Below, in pieces: positions 51,103-59,841 of a stretch of 64,000 nt of DNA; the stretch's first letter is position 1, and each line of letters opens with the position of its first letter. The DNA is from Streptomyces paradoxus (GTDB lineage Bacteria; Actinomycetota; Actinomycetes; Streptomycetales; Streptomycetaceae). Position numbers and translations under genes: made by a program. The notes under the pieces were generated by a model that saw nothing but the letters and a program-made list of their open reading frames with translations, was not told where the DNA came from and searched no databases. The stretch spans positions 248,001-312,000 of the forward strand of contig NZ_JACHGV010000009.1 in NCBI RefSeq assembly GCF_014202475.1, written 5' to 3'.

Positions 51103-51749
51103 AGTGTTCCGATCCAGTTGGTGAGGAGCTGGGCTCCGGCGTCGCCGGACTTCTCGGGGTGGAACTGCGTGGCCCACAGGGCGCCGTTCTCGACGGCCGC
51201 GACGAACGGCTTGCCGTGGGTGGACCAGGTGACCTTGGGGGCTTCGATCGCCGGGTTGAGCGTCTCCAGCGACCAGTCGTGCACGGCGTAGGAGTGCACG
51301 AAGTAGAAGCGGGCGTCCGGGTCGAGACCGGCGAACAGCTGCGAGCCGGGTGCCGCCTCGACGGTGTTCCAGCCCATGTGGGGCACGATCTCGGCCTGGA
51401 GCGGCTCGACCGAGCCGGGCCACTCGTCGAGACCCTCGCTCTCCACGCCGTGCTCGATGCCGCGCGCGAAGAGGATCTGCATGCCGACGCAGATGCCCAT
51501 GACCGGGCGGCCGCCGGACAGCCGGCGGTCGACGATCCAGTCGCCGCGCGCCTCGCGCAGGCCCGTCATGCAGGAGGCGAAGGCGCCGACGCCGGGCACC
51601 AGCAGGCCGTCGGCGTTCATGGCCTTGTCGTAGTCACGCGTGATCTCGACGTCGGCTCCCGCGCGCGCGAGGGCGCGCTCGGCGGAACGGACGTTGCCGA
51701 AGCCGTAGTCGAAGACCACCACGTTCTTGCGGGGGGCGCTCAATTCCAC
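51099..51749 (-). CDS. hisH: Imidazole glycerol phosphate synthase glutaminase subunit
   Basis: Class I glutamine amidotransferase feeding ammonia to HisF. The 216-residue protein has the nucleophile Cys in GICVGMQILF and the His/Glu of the triad in WATQFHPEKSG. Two starts are possible: GTG at 51749, directly against GGAGGT, and TTG at 51743, which has GGAGGT at a better 6-nt distance. I report the GTG. It overlaps the small membrane protein gene by 10 bp. Confidence 0.94.
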   Translation of the reverse strand: MELSAPRKNVVVFDYGFGNVRSAERALARAGADVEITRDYDKAMNADGLLVPGVGAFASCMTGLREARGDWIVDRRLSGGRPVMGICVGMQILFARGIEHGVESEGLDEWPGSVEPLQAEIVPHMGWNTVEAAPGSQLFAGLDPDARFYFVHSYAVHDWSLETLNPAIEAPKVTWSTHGKPFVAAVENGALWATQFHPEKSGDAGAQLLTNWIGTL

Positions 51750-51904
51750 ACCTCCAGCCTCACGACACCCGCCACCAGGCACATCGCGGCGCCGATCGAC
51801 AGCAGCACGATCAGGCCCTTGGGCATCTTCTGCTTGATGAAGGAGTAGATCCCGCCGACGAGGAAGAGGCCCACGACGATCAGCAGGGTGGAGATGCCGT
51901 TCAC
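51740..51904 (-). CDS. Small two-span membrane protein in the his operon
   Basis: A 54-residue protein starting at GTG 51904, which overlaps the hisB stop (GTGA). Two hydrophobic helices (STLLIVVGLFLVGGIYSFI and LIVLLSIGAAMCLVAGVV) flank a basic KQKMPKG turn. It ends inside the hisH start. The tight overlap with both neighbours supports real translation. I recognise no domain. Confidence 0.75.
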   Translation of the reverse strand: MNGISTLLIVVGLFLVGGIYSFIKQKMPKGLIVLLSIGAAMCLVAGVVRLEVWN

Positions 51905-52494
51905 AGGGCGCCCTTCGTGGACGGGAGGATGCCGGCCGCGCGCGGGTCGCGCTCGGACGCGTACCGCAGGGCCCGGGCGAGCGCCTTGAACTGGCACTCC
52001 ACGATGTGGTGCGCGTTGCGCCCGTAGGGCACGTGCACGTGCAGCGCGATCTGCGCCTGGGCCACGAAGGACTCCAGGATGTGCCGGGTCATGGTGGTGT
52101 CGTACTCGCCGATCATCGGCGCCATCTTCTCGGGCTCGGTGTGCACGAGGTAGGGGCGGCCGGACAGGTCGACGGTGACCTGGGCGAGGGACTCGTCCAG
52201 CGGGACCGTGCAGTTGCCGAAGCGGTAGATGCCCACCTTGTCGCCGAGGGCCTGCTTGAAGGCGGCGCCGAGGGCGAGGGCGGTGTCCTCGATGGTGTGG
52301 TGCGAGTCGATGTGCAGATCGCCCTCGGTCTTCACGGTGAGGTCGAACAGACCGTGCCGGCCGAGCTGGTCGAGCATGTGGTCGTAGAAGCCGACGCCGG
52401 TCTTGATGTCGGTCTTCCCGGTGCCGTCGAGGTCGATCTCGAGGAGGACCGAGGTCTCCTTGGTCACCCGCTCTATGCGGCCTACGCGGCTCAT
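51901..52494 (-). CDS. hisB: Imidazoleglycerol-phosphate dehydratase
   Basis: Removes water from IGP to give imidazole-acetol phosphate, using two Mn2+. The 197-residue protein is the dehydratase domain only, without the phosphatase half of enteric HisB. Metal ligands lie in DSHHTIEDTALALG and in RNAHHIVECQFKALARAL. It overlaps hisC by ATGA and the small membrane gene by GTGA. Confidence 0.97.
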   Translation of the reverse strand: MSRVGRIERVTKETSVLLEIDLDGTGKTDIKTGVGFYDHMLDQLGRHGLFDLTVKTEGDLHIDSHHTIEDTALALGAAFKQALGDKVGIYRFGNCTVPLDESLAQVTVDLSGRPYLVHTEPEKMAPMIGEYDTTMTRHILESFVAQAQIALHVHVPYGRNAHHIVECQFKALARALRYASERDPRAAGILPSTKGAL

Positions 52495-53603
52495 GTGCTC
52501 TGCTCCTTCATCAACTCACGTACCGCGTCGAGGAACGCGTCGTTCTCTTCGGGGGTTCCGGCGGTGACCCTCAGCCAGCCGGGCACGCCGTTGTCCCGGA
52601 CCAGGACGCCCCGGTCGAGGATCTTCCGCCAGGTCTCGTGGGAGTCCTCGAACCGGCCGAACTGCACGAAGTTCGCGTCCGAGGCGGTCACCTCGTAGCC
52701 GATCGCGAGCAGTTCGGTGACCAGGCGGTCCCGTTCGGCCTTGAGCTGCTCGACGTAGCCCAGCAGCGTGCCGGTGTGCTCCAGGGCGGCCAGGGCGGTC
52801 GCCTGGGTGACGGCCGACAGGTGGTAGGGCAGCCGGACCAGCTGGACGGCGTCGACGACGGCGGGGTGCGCCGCGAGGTAGCCGAGGCGCAGGCCCGCCG
52901 CGCCGAACGCCTTCGACATCGTGCGGGAGACGACGAGGTTCGGGCGGCCCGCCAGCAGCGGCAGCAGCGAGTCGCCGTGGCTGAACTCGATGTACGCCTC
53001 GTCGACCACCACCATCGAGGGCTTCGCCGCCTGCGCGGCCTCGTACAGCGCGAGGACCGTCTCGGGCGGGACGGCGGTGCCCGTGGGGTTGTTGGGGGTC
53101 GTGATGAAGACGACGTCCGGCGGGTTCTCGGCGATGGCCTTCCGGGCGGCGGCGAGGTCGATCGTGAAGTCCTCGTTGCGGGGCCCGGAGATCCAGCCGG
53201 TGCCCGTGCCGCGCGCGATGAGGCCGTGCATCGAGTACGACGGCTCGAAGCCGATGGCGGTGCGGCCCGGTCCGCCGAAGGTCTGCAGCAGCTGCTGGAT
53301 GACCTCGTTGGAGCCGTTGGCCGCCCAGACGTTGGCCACGCCGACCTCGTGGCCGGAGGTGTCGGTGAGGTACTTCGCCAGCTGCGTGCGCAGCTCGACC
53401 GCGTCCCGGTCCGGGTAGCGGTTGAGGTTGCGGGCCGCCTCGCGGACCCGCTCGGCGATCCGTTCGACCAGCGGCTCGGGCAGCGGGTAGGGGTTCTCAT
53501 TGGTGTTCAGCCGTACGGGGACGTCCAGCTGGGGCGCGCCGTAGGGGGACTTGCCGCGCAGCTCGTCCCGTACGGGGAGATCATCGATGCGTACGTCGCT
53601 CAC
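52491..53603 (-). CDS. hisC: Histidinol-phosphate aminotransferase
   Basis: PLP aminotransferase of histidine synthesis. The 370-residue fold I enzyme has LNTNENPYPLP (substrate arm), ANGSNEVIQQLL (phosphate site), TTPNNPTG, the Asp/Tyr pair in VVDEAYIEF and the Schiff-base Lys in SRTMSKAFGAAGLRLGY. GTG at 53603 overlaps the hisD stop (GTGA). Confidence 0.97.
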   Translation of the reverse strand: MSDVRIDDLPVRDELRGKSPYGAPQLDVPVRLNTNENPYPLPEPLVERIAERVREAARNLNRYPDRDAVELRTQLAKYLTDTSGHEVGVANVWAANGSNEVIQQLLQTFGGPGRTAIGFEPSYSMHGLIARGTGTGWISGPRNEDFTIDLAAARKAIAENPPDVVFITTPNNPTGTAVPPETVLALYEAAQAAKPSMVVVDEAYIEFSHGDSLLPLLAGRPNLVVSRTMSKAFGAAGLRLGYLAAHPAVVDAVQLVRLPYHLSAVTQATALAALEHTGTLLGYVEQLKAERDRLVTELLAIGYEVTASDANFVQFGRFEDSHETWRKILDRGVLVRDNGVPGWLRVTAGTPEENDAFLDAVRELMKEQST

Positions 53604-54925
53604 TTGCCCTCGGGAACCTTCCAGTCGAACCTCGCCTTGATCGCCGCGCCGTGCGCGGGCAGGTCCTCCGCTTCCGCCAGAGTCACCACGTGGGGCGCGA
53701 CCTCGGCCAGCGCGTCGCGCGTGTAGTCGACGATGTGGATGCCGCGCAGGAAGGACTGGACGGACAGGCCCGAGGAGTGGCAGGCGCAGCCGCCGGTGGG
53801 CAGGACGTGGTTGGAGCCGGCCGCGTAGTCGCCGAGGGAGACCGGGGCCCAGGGGCCGATGAAGATCGCACCGGCGTTGCGGACCCGGTCGGCGACGGCG
53901 GCGGCGTCGGCCGTCTGGATCTCCAGGTGCTCGGCGCCGTACGCGTCGACCACCTTGAGGCCCTCCTCGACACCGTCGACCAGCACGATCGCGGACTGCC
54001 TGCCGGAGAGAGCCGGGACGATCCGGTCCTCTACGTGCTTGGTGGCCGCGACCTGCGGCTCCAGCTCCTTCTCGACCGCGTCGGCGAGTTCGACGGAGTC
54101 GGTGACGAGGACGGCGGCGGCCAGCGGGTCGTGCTCGGCCTGGCTGATCAGGTCGGAGGCGACGTGCACCGGGTCCGCGGTGTCGTCGGCGAGGACGGCG
54201 ATCTCGGTCGGGCCGGCCTCGGCGTCGATGCCGATCCTGCCGGTGAAGTAGCGCTTGGCGGCGGCGACCCAGATGTTGCCGGGGCCGGTGACCATGTTCG
54301 CGGGGGCGCAGGACTCGGTGCCGTAGGCGAACATCGCGACGGCCGTGGCGCCGCCCGCGGCGTACACCTCGTCGACGCCGAGCAGCGCGCAGGCGGCGAG
54401 GATCGTGGGGTGCGGCAGGCCGCCGAAGTCGGCCTGGGCGGGTGAGGCGAGCGCGACGGACCCGACGCCGGCCTCCTGCGCGGGCACCACATTCATGATC
54501 ACGGAGGACGGGTACACGGACCGGCCGCCGGGCGCGTAGAGCCCGACGCGATCGACCGGCACCCACTTCTCGGTGACGCTGCCGCCGGGCACGACCTGGG
54601 TGGTGTGCGTCCGGCGGCGCTGCTCGCGGTGGACGATCCGGGCGCGTCGGATGGACTCCTCCAGGGCCGCGCGCACGGCCGGGTCGAGCTCCTCCAGCGC
54701 GCGCTTGAGCGCTGCGGCCGGAACCCGCACCTGGTCGAGCCTGACCCCGTCGAACCGCTCGGCCGCGTCGATCAGCGCCGCGTCGCCCCGATGATGCACG
54801 TCCTCGCAGATCGGACGCACCTTCTCCAGGGCGGCCGCTACGTCGAAGTCGGCTCGGGGCAGCAGGTCGCGCAGGGCGGGGCCCTCGGGAAGGGCGTCGC
54901 CGCGCAGGTCGATTCGGGAGATCAC
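53600..54925 (-). CDS. hisD: Histidinol dehydrogenase
   Basis: Last two steps of histidine synthesis, oxidising histidinol to histidine with NAD+ and Zn2+. The 441-residue protein has GPGNIWVAAAKRYFTG, the metal and catalytic region SDLISQAEHDP and GAEHLEI, and FIGPWAPVSLGDYAAGSNHVLPT with the zinc His. It starts at GTG 54925 and opens the his operon. A 17-bp palindrome lies 42 bp upstream. Confidence 0.97.
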   Translation of the reverse strand: MISRIDLRGDALPEGPALRDLLPRADFDVAAALEKVRPICEDVHHRGDAALIDAAERFDGVRLDQVRVPAAALKRALEELDPAVRAALEESIRRARIVHREQRRRTHTTQVVPGGSVTEKWVPVDRVGLYAPGGRSVYPSSVIMNVVPAQEAGVGSVALASPAQADFGGLPHPTILAACALLGVDEVYAAGGATAVAMFAYGTESCAPANMVTGPGNIWVAAAKRYFTGRIGIDAEAGPTEIAVLADDTADPVHVASDLISQAEHDPLAAAVLVTDSVELADAVEKELEPQVAATKHVEDRIVPALSGRQSAIVLVDGVEEGLKVVDAYGAEHLEIQTADAAAVADRVRNAGAIFIGPWAPVSLGDYAAGSNHVLPTGGCACHSSGLSVQSFLRGIHIVDYTRDALAEVAPHVVTLAEAEDLPAHGAAIKARFDWKVPEGK

Positions 54926-54966
54926 GTGCTCAATTCTCTCAGACCCGGGTGAGGCGTCGTCCGCGC

Positions 54967-54983
54967 GTATCAATGGCTGATAC
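54967..54983. promoter_or_regulatory. Palindrome upstream of hisD, possible operator
   Basis: GTATCA-ATGGC-TGATAC is a perfect 6-bp inverted repeat with a 5-nt centre, 42-58 bp before the hisD start in the divergent gap. Its spacing suits a dimeric repressor. I do not recognise the regulator. Confidence 0.45.
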
Positions 54984-55103
54984 AGAGTGTCGCCGGACCC
55001 CGGAAGATCCCCTTCACTTCGTGTGTTGGGGGCGTCACACAGCGGGAAAGAACAGGTGTACGAGGGAAGTGACCCGCGAGTATCCGGGGAGGATGAAAGA
55101 GCT

Positions 55104-56681
55104 GTGACCGAGGGGGCCGGCGTCCGTGCCGGGGAGCTGCCCGAGGACCTGACCGCGGCCGAGGCCGGCATGTGGCAGGCCTTCCGCAACGGCACCGTGT
55201 ACGACCTGAGCAGCGGCGACGCCGTCGAGGACGATCCGCACGGCGGCCACCCCTGGGGCGAGGAGCGGACCGTCCGGGCCCGGATGGTGTGCTGGCTGCT
55301 CCTCGACGGCCCGCCCGCCCTGGCCGGCCGCGTGTCGTCACTGAAGCTGATCGGTGTGCAGGTCAGCGGCTCCCTGGACCTCGCGGGCGGCACCGTGGTG
55401 CCGTACGTCGAGATGCGCCGGTGCCGGTTCGAGCAGGACGTGCTGCTGCCGGAGGCCCGCTTCACGACCCTGCGGATGGTGGACTGCTCGGTGCCGCGGC
55501 TGGAGGCGGCCCGGGTGCACACGGAGGGCGATCTGCACCTGCCGCGCTGCCGCTTCCACCACGGCATCCGGCTCACGGACGCGCAGATCGGCACGGACCT
55601 GATGCTCAACCAGGCGATCGTGCACCGGGACCACAGCGGCCGGTCGGTCGCGGCGGACGGCCTGACCGTCGGCCAGGACTTACAGGCCGAGCTGCTGGAG
55701 TCGCACGGCGAGCTGAGCCTGCGCGCCGCCACCGTCGGCGTCTCCCTGAGCCTGCGCGGCGCGCGGCTGTCCAACCCCTACGAGCGGCTCGCGCTGAACG
55801 CCCCGCAGCTGACCGTCGAGCGCAGTCTGTATCTGACGCCCGCCGGGGTGGGCGCCCAGGCGATGAGCGGGATGACCCCGGCGCAGGGGACGCGGATCCA
55901 GCGCTTCGCGTGCGAGGGCGGGATCCGGCTGGACGACGGCCGGTTCGGCGACGCCGTCGACTTCGAGCGGGCCCGGTTCACCCTCACGGACGACCAGGAG
56001 CTGTCACTGCGCCGGGTGCAGACGCCGGAGCTGCGATTCCTCGGGGAGCAGCCGGCGCGCGGCCGGGTGGTGCTGTCCGGGGCGAAGGTCGTCAACCTGA
56101 TGGACCGGGCGGAGGCCTGGCCGGGCCCCGGGCGGCTGCACATGGGCGGCTTCGCCTACGAGAACCTCGTGCCGCGCGGGCCGTTCCCGCTGGCCGAGCG
56201 GCTGGACTGGGTGGCCGCGGCGACGGCCGAGTACAACCCGGAGCCCTACGAGCGGCTCGCGGCCGTGCTGCGGGCCGGCGGCGAGGACGAGGACGCCCGG
56301 GAGGTGCTGCTCGCCAAGCAGCGCCGGCACCGCGAGAGCCTGCCGATGGCGGCCAAGCTGTGGGGGTACGCGCAGGACTGGACGGTCGCCTATGGATACC
56401 GGCCGGGCCGGGCCGCGGTGTGGATGGCGGTGCTGTGGGCGGCGGGGTCCCTCGCCTTCGCCCGGGCCGGGCATCCGCCGATGAAGCGGGGCGAGCACCC
56501 GGAGTGGAACCCAACGCTCTTCACCCTCGATCTGCTGCTGCCGGTCATCGACCTGGGCCAGGTGGGCTTCTGGCAGTTGCGCGGGGGCTGGCAGTGGCTG
56601 GCGGCGGCGATGATCCTGCTGGGCTGGATCCTGGCGACGACGGTGGCGGCGGGTGCGACGCGGCTGCTGCGGCGCAACTGA
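55104..56681 (+). CDS. Beta-helix-like membrane protein with a TTA codon (often annotated oxidoreductase)
   Basis: A 525-residue protein. Residues about 90-260 repeat short G-x-L-x-L-x-x-A/C-x-V-like units (SLKLIGVQVSGSLDLAGG, FEQDVLLPEARFTTLRMVDC, HTEGDLHLPRCRFHHGIRL), suggesting a right-handed beta-helix or pentapeptide-like coil. A helical segment (REVLLAKQRRHRESLPMAAK) and two membrane spans near the C-terminus follow. I see no nucleotide-binding Rossmann motif, so the common 'oxidoreductase' label looks unsupported. GTG at 55104 was chosen after GAGGATGAAAGAG. Codon 193 (55680-55682) is TTA, so translation may depend on the bldA tRNA. Confidence 0.75.
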   Translation: MTEGAGVRAGELPEDLTAAEAGMWQAFRNGTVYDLSSGDAVEDDPHGGHPWGEERTVRARMVCWLLLDGPPALAGRVSSLKLIGVQVSGSLDLAGGTVVPYVEMRRCRFEQDVLLPEARFTTLRMVDCSVPRLEAARVHTEGDLHLPRCRFHHGIRLTDAQIGTDLMLNQAIVHRDHSGRSVAADGLTVGQDLQAELLESHGELSLRAATVGVSLSLRGARLSNPYERLALNAPQLTVERSLYLTPAGVGAQAMSGMTPAQGTRIQRFACEGGIRLDDGRFGDAVDFERARFTLTDDQELSLRRVQTPELRFLGEQPARGRVVLSGAKVVNLMDRAEAWPGPGRLHMGGFAYENLVPRGPFPLAERLDWVAAATAEYNPEPYERLAAVLRAGGEDEDAREVLLAKQRRHRESLPMAAKLWGYAQDWTVAYGYRPGRAAVWMAVLWAAGSLAFARAGHPPMKRGEHPEWNPTLFTLDLLLPVIDLGQVGFWQLRGGWQWLAAAMILLGWILATTVAAGATRLLRRN

Positions 56682-56784
56682 TGGTGTTCGTGTGACCACA
56701 GTTATTGAACTGTCACGTTTTTACGTTCTCTTGACCATTGGATGTACAACTTTCCGTAGGTTCCATGAACAGTCTGGCGCCGTC
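56682..56784 (+). promoter_or_regulatory. AT-rich spacer, probable promoter of the following gene
   Basis: The gap is much richer in A and T than its surroundings. TTGACC at 56731 resembles a -35 box; candidate -10 sequences (CGTAGG at 56755) are weak and the spacing is uncertain. There is no good ribosome binding site before the next start. Confidence 0.3.
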
Positions 56785-57834
56785 ATGACCAGCGGACTTT
56801 CAATGGTCGGCACGATGGCAATGCAGCTCCCGTTCATCCGCCCGAGCCGGATGACAAGGACCGCCCCCCACCTCGTCGGCGAGCCGTGCGCCGACGACGA
56901 GGTGCTGCTCGACGCGCCCGACGCCCGGCTGAGTCCGGCGCTGGTCGCCGCCGCCCGGGGCGATCACGGGCCGGCCGCCGCGCTGCTCCTGGCCACGCGC
57001 GCGGCCGCCGAGTGGGAGCGGCGCGACCGGTACGTGACCCGGCTGGCCGCCTTCGCGCGCTCGCGGCCCGAGTGGCTGGACGCCTGGCTCGCCACCGCCC
57101 CGCAGGACCCCGACGCGCTCCTGGTCGGGGCCCAGCTGGCGGTGGACCGCGCCTGGCAGTCGCCGGCCCGGGCCGAGCTGCTGCGCGAGGTGAGCCCGCT
57201 GATCACGGCCGCGGCCCGGGGCGACCAGCGGGACCCGGTGCCGTGGCGGCTCGCGCTCGACCACGCCCGGGGCGCACAGGCCGGGCACACCTACTTCGAG
57301 GAACTGTGGGCGGCGGCCGTCCGCCGCGCCCCGCACCACTACGGCTGCCATGTGGCGGCCCTGCGCTACCTGGCCACCTACTGGCACGGATCGCACCACG
57401 AGTGCTTCGACTTCGCCGACCGGGCCGCCCAGGACGCTCCCGCCGGCGCGCTCGTCCAGGCCCTGCCGCTGCGGGCGGCCTTCGGCTACCTCACCGACGA
57501 CTGCGGACCCGAGATCCCGCGCGAGCGGCTGGACGCGGCCGCGGACAGGGCGATCGCGCTGTCCCCGCGGCTGCCGACGTCCGACCCCTGGCCGGCCCGG
57601 ATGCGCAACCTGCTGATCTTCGTCCTGGTGTGCCTGGAGCGCTGGCCGGACGCCACCGAGCAGCTGCGCCTGAACGGCCCGTACGCCACCTCCTTCCCCT
57701 GGGACCGGGTGTCGGACGACCCCCTCGGGCACTTCCTGCGGGTGCGCCAGGACATCCGGGCCGGGGCGGCCGGGAGCCCGTCCGGGCATCCACGGAGTGA
57801 ACGGGGCGGGCGAGTCCGTCCCGGCGACCATTAG
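56785..57834 (+). CDS. Uncharacterised alpha-helical protein
   Basis: A 349-residue cytoplasmic protein of Streptomyces type I do not recognise. It is Ala/Arg/Trp-rich and helical. RGDHGPAAALLLATRAAAEWERRDRYV and LVGAQLAVDRAWQSPARAELLREV, then PVPWRLALDHARGAQAGHTYFEELWAAAVRRAP and PHHYGCHVAALRYLATYWHGSHHECFDFADRAAQDAP, look like degenerate TPR or DUF4034-like repeats. The start is uncertain: ATG 56785 is reported, ATG 56803 has a better-looking leader, and GTG 56692 is in frame. It precedes the LON-domain gene by 11 bp. Confidence 0.6.
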   Translation: MTSGLSMVGTMAMQLPFIRPSRMTRTAPHLVGEPCADDEVLLDAPDARLSPALVAAARGDHGPAAALLLATRAAAEWERRDRYVTRLAAFARSRPEWLDAWLATAPQDPDALLVGAQLAVDRAWQSPARAELLREVSPLITAAARGDQRDPVPWRLALDHARGAQAGHTYFEELWAAAVRRAPHHYGCHVAALRYLATYWHGSHHECFDFADRAAQDAPAGALVQALPLRAAFGYLTDDCGPEIPRERLDAAADRAIALSPRLPTSDPWPARMRNLLIFVLVCLERWPDATEQLRLNGPYATSFPWDRVSDDPLGHFLRVRQDIRAGAAGSPSGHPRSERGGRVRPGDH

Positions 57835-57845
57835 GCTTTTGCGTC

Positions 57846-58586
57846 GTGACCACCGTCCGGCTCCCCCTCTTCCCCCTGAACTCGGTGCTGTTCCCGGGGC
57901 TCGTGCTCCCGCTCAACGTCTTCGAGGAGCGGTATCGCGCCATGATGCGCGAGCTGCTGAAGACGCCCGAGGACGAGCCGCGCCGGTTCGCCGTCGTGGC
58001 GATCCGCGACGGCCACGAGGTGGCCCCGAGCGCGCCCGGCATGCCCGACCCGACGGCCCTGCCCGAACGGGGACCGGCGGCCGGCTTCGGCACGGACCCG
58101 GTCAAGGCGTTCCACAAGGTGGGCTGTATCGCGGACGCGGCGACGATCCGGGAGCGCACCGACGGCTCCTTCGAGGTGCTGGCGACCGGCACGACCCGGG
58201 TGAAGCTGCTGTCGGTCGAGGCGTCCGGGCCCTTCCTGACGGCCGAGCTGGAGCCGCTGGAGGAGGAACCGGGCGACGAGGCCGCCCCGTTGGCCGAGGG
58301 GGTGCTGCGGTCCTTCCGCCAGTACCAGAAACGGCTGGCCGGGGCGCGGGAGCGGTCCCTGGCGACGGGGGCCGAACTGCCGGACGAGCCGGGCGTGGTG
58401 TCGTACCTCGTGGCGGCCGCGATGATGCTGGACACCCCGGCCAAGCAGCGTCTGCTCCAGGCCCCCGACACGGCGTCCCGCCTGCGCGACGAGCTGAAAC
58501 TCCTTCGCTCCGAAACGGCGATCATCCGTAGTCTGCCGTCGTTGCCGGCGTCGGAGCTGACGCGCGGCCCGATGAGTCTCAACTGA
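57846..58586 (+). CDS. LON-protease substrate-binding-domain protein
   Basis: A 246-residue protein that opens PLFPLNSVLFPGLVLPLNVFEERYRAMM, the typical N-terminal LON (PUA-like) domain start, and has no AAA or protease domain. Probably a cytoplasmic adaptor or substrate-recognition protein; such stand-alone LON-N proteins have no agreed function. It starts at GTG 57846, 11 bp after the previous gene, and precedes the YbaK gene by 10 bp, so the three may be one transcript. Confidence 0.85.
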   Translation: MTTVRLPLFPLNSVLFPGLVLPLNVFEERYRAMMRELLKTPEDEPRRFAVVAIRDGHEVAPSAPGMPDPTALPERGPAAGFGTDPVKAFHKVGCIADAATIRERTDGSFEVLATGTTRVKLLSVEASGPFLTAELEPLEEEPGDEAAPLAEGVLRSFRQYQKRLAGARERSLATGAELPDEPGVVSYLVAAAMMLDTPAKQRLLQAPDTASRLRDELKLLRSETAIIRSLPSLPASELTRGPMSLN

Positions 58587-58596
58587 GCGGACCGGT

Positions 58597-59100
58597 ATGG
58601 CGAAGAAGTCGAAGAAGCAGCAGCAGCAGTCCGGCGGCACCCCCGCGACGGTGGCCCTCACGGCGGCGGGCACGGCGTACACGGTCCACTCCTACGACCA
58701 CGACCCCGCGCACCCCTCCTACGGCGAGGAGGCGGCCGAGGCCATGGGCGTCTCCCCGGACCGCGTGTTCAAGACCCTGGTGGCGGACGTCGACGGCGCC
58801 CTGACGGTCGCGGTGGTCCCGGTGGCGGGCCAACTGGACCTGAAGGCCCTGGCGGCGGCCGTGGGCGGCAAGCGCGCGGCGATGGCCGACCCGGCCCTGG
58901 CGGAGCGCACGACGGGCTATGTCCGGGGCGGTATCTCGCCGCTGGGCCAGCGCAAGAAGCTGCCGACGGTCCTGGACGCCTCGGCCGCGGCGCACGCGAC
59001 GATCTGTGTGTCGGCGGGCAGGAGGGGCCTGGAGGTGGAGCTCGCCCCGGAGGACCTGCGGCAGCTGACCGGGGCGGTCCTGGCGCCTATCGGCCGTTAG
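58597..59100 (+). CDS. ybaK: Cys-tRNA(Pro)/Cys-tRNA(Cys) deacylase YbaK-type
   Basis: Clears mischarged Cys-tRNAPro in trans. The 167-residue YbaK/EbsC domain has GVSPDRVFKTLVADVDG with the catalytic Lys, GTAYTVHSYDHD at the start and AAVGGKRAAMADP. A Lys/Gln-rich leader (KKSKKQQQQ) precedes it. It ends 14 bp inside the convergent DUF2567 gene. Confidence 0.93.
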   Translation: MAKKSKKQQQQSGGTPATVALTAAGTAYTVHSYDHDPAHPSYGEEAAEAMGVSPDRVFKTLVADVDGALTVAVVPVAGQLDLKALAAAVGGKRAAMADPALAERTTGYVRGGISPLGQRKKLPTVLDASAAAHATICVSAGRRGLEVELAPEDLRQLTGAVLAPIGR

Positions 59101-59785
59101 CGGCAGGGGACTCCTGGTAGGGCCCGGCCGCGAAGTCCGGTTCCGGATCCCGGGGTCCGAACAGCGCCATGAGCCCGAGGTGCAGCACCAGTGCGGCGAG
59201 CGGCCAGGCCAGCAACGCCCCCTTCGCGCCGAGCTTCAGGGGCGCGTCGAACGTCACGCCCCGCCCGACGGCCTGGGCGTGCGCGACCACGTCCTGGGCG
59301 GGCCCGAGCCACACCCCGACCCGCCAGGCGAGCAGCGAGCCGAGCAGCCCTCCGAGGGCCAGCCCCACCACCAGCGGCACACCTCCGCGCCGCCGCAGCA
59401 GGAAGACGACCAGCGCGCTGACGGCCCCGAAGCCCAGCCCGAGGAGCGTGAACGTGCCGTCGACCCCGATGGCCTGTTCCCCCTCGGTGTCCTTGAGGTA
59501 GACGACCCAGCTCTTTTCCACCACGTCGCCGACCAGCGGCACGTGCGGCGCGAGCCACCACCACAGCACTCCGAGCAGCACCCCGCCGAGCGCCACGGCC
59601 ACCGCGATCACGGCGGCCTCCCGCAGTTCCGTCTTCATCCCGGGGCCGTCCTGTCCGTACCAGCCGTGCCCGGCGTACTCGGCGTGCTGGGACCCGGGAG
59701 CCGCGGGCCCGGCGGCCGGCGGCTGCCACGACCCCTGTGCGGAGTGATCGTGCGGCGGCGGTGGCGGAGTCAGTGGTGCGGTCAC
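59087..59785 (-). CDS. DUF2567 membrane protein
   Basis: A 232-residue actinobacterial membrane protein. A Pro/Gly-rich, His-rich N-terminal leader (TPPPPPHDH, GHGWYGQDGPGM) is followed by four spans (AAVIAVAVALGGVLLGVLWWWLA, TLLGLGFGAVSALVVFLL, VPLVVGLALGGLLGSLLAW and LLAWPLAALVLHLGLMALFG). Function is unknown. It starts at GTG 59785 and precedes no operon partner clearly; the exporter pair lies 56 bp upstream on the same strand. Its stop overlaps the convergent YbaK gene. Confidence 0.82.
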   Translation of the reverse strand: MTAPLTPPPPPHDHSAQGSWQPPAAGPAAPGSQHAEYAGHGWYGQDGPGMKTELREAAVIAVAVALGGVLLGVLWWWLAPHVPLVGDVVEKSWVVYLKDTEGEQAIGVDGTFTLLGLGFGAVSALVVFLLRRRGGVPLVVGLALGGLLGSLLAWRVGVWLGPAQDVVAHAQAVGRGVTFDAPLKLGAKGALLAWPLAALVLHLGLMALFGPRDPEPDFAAGPYQESPAANGR

Positions 59786-59841
59786 CCTGCCATCGTGCCA
59801 GGCCCGCTTGTGTGCCGCGTCACCGGACGATCCCTGCTCGC

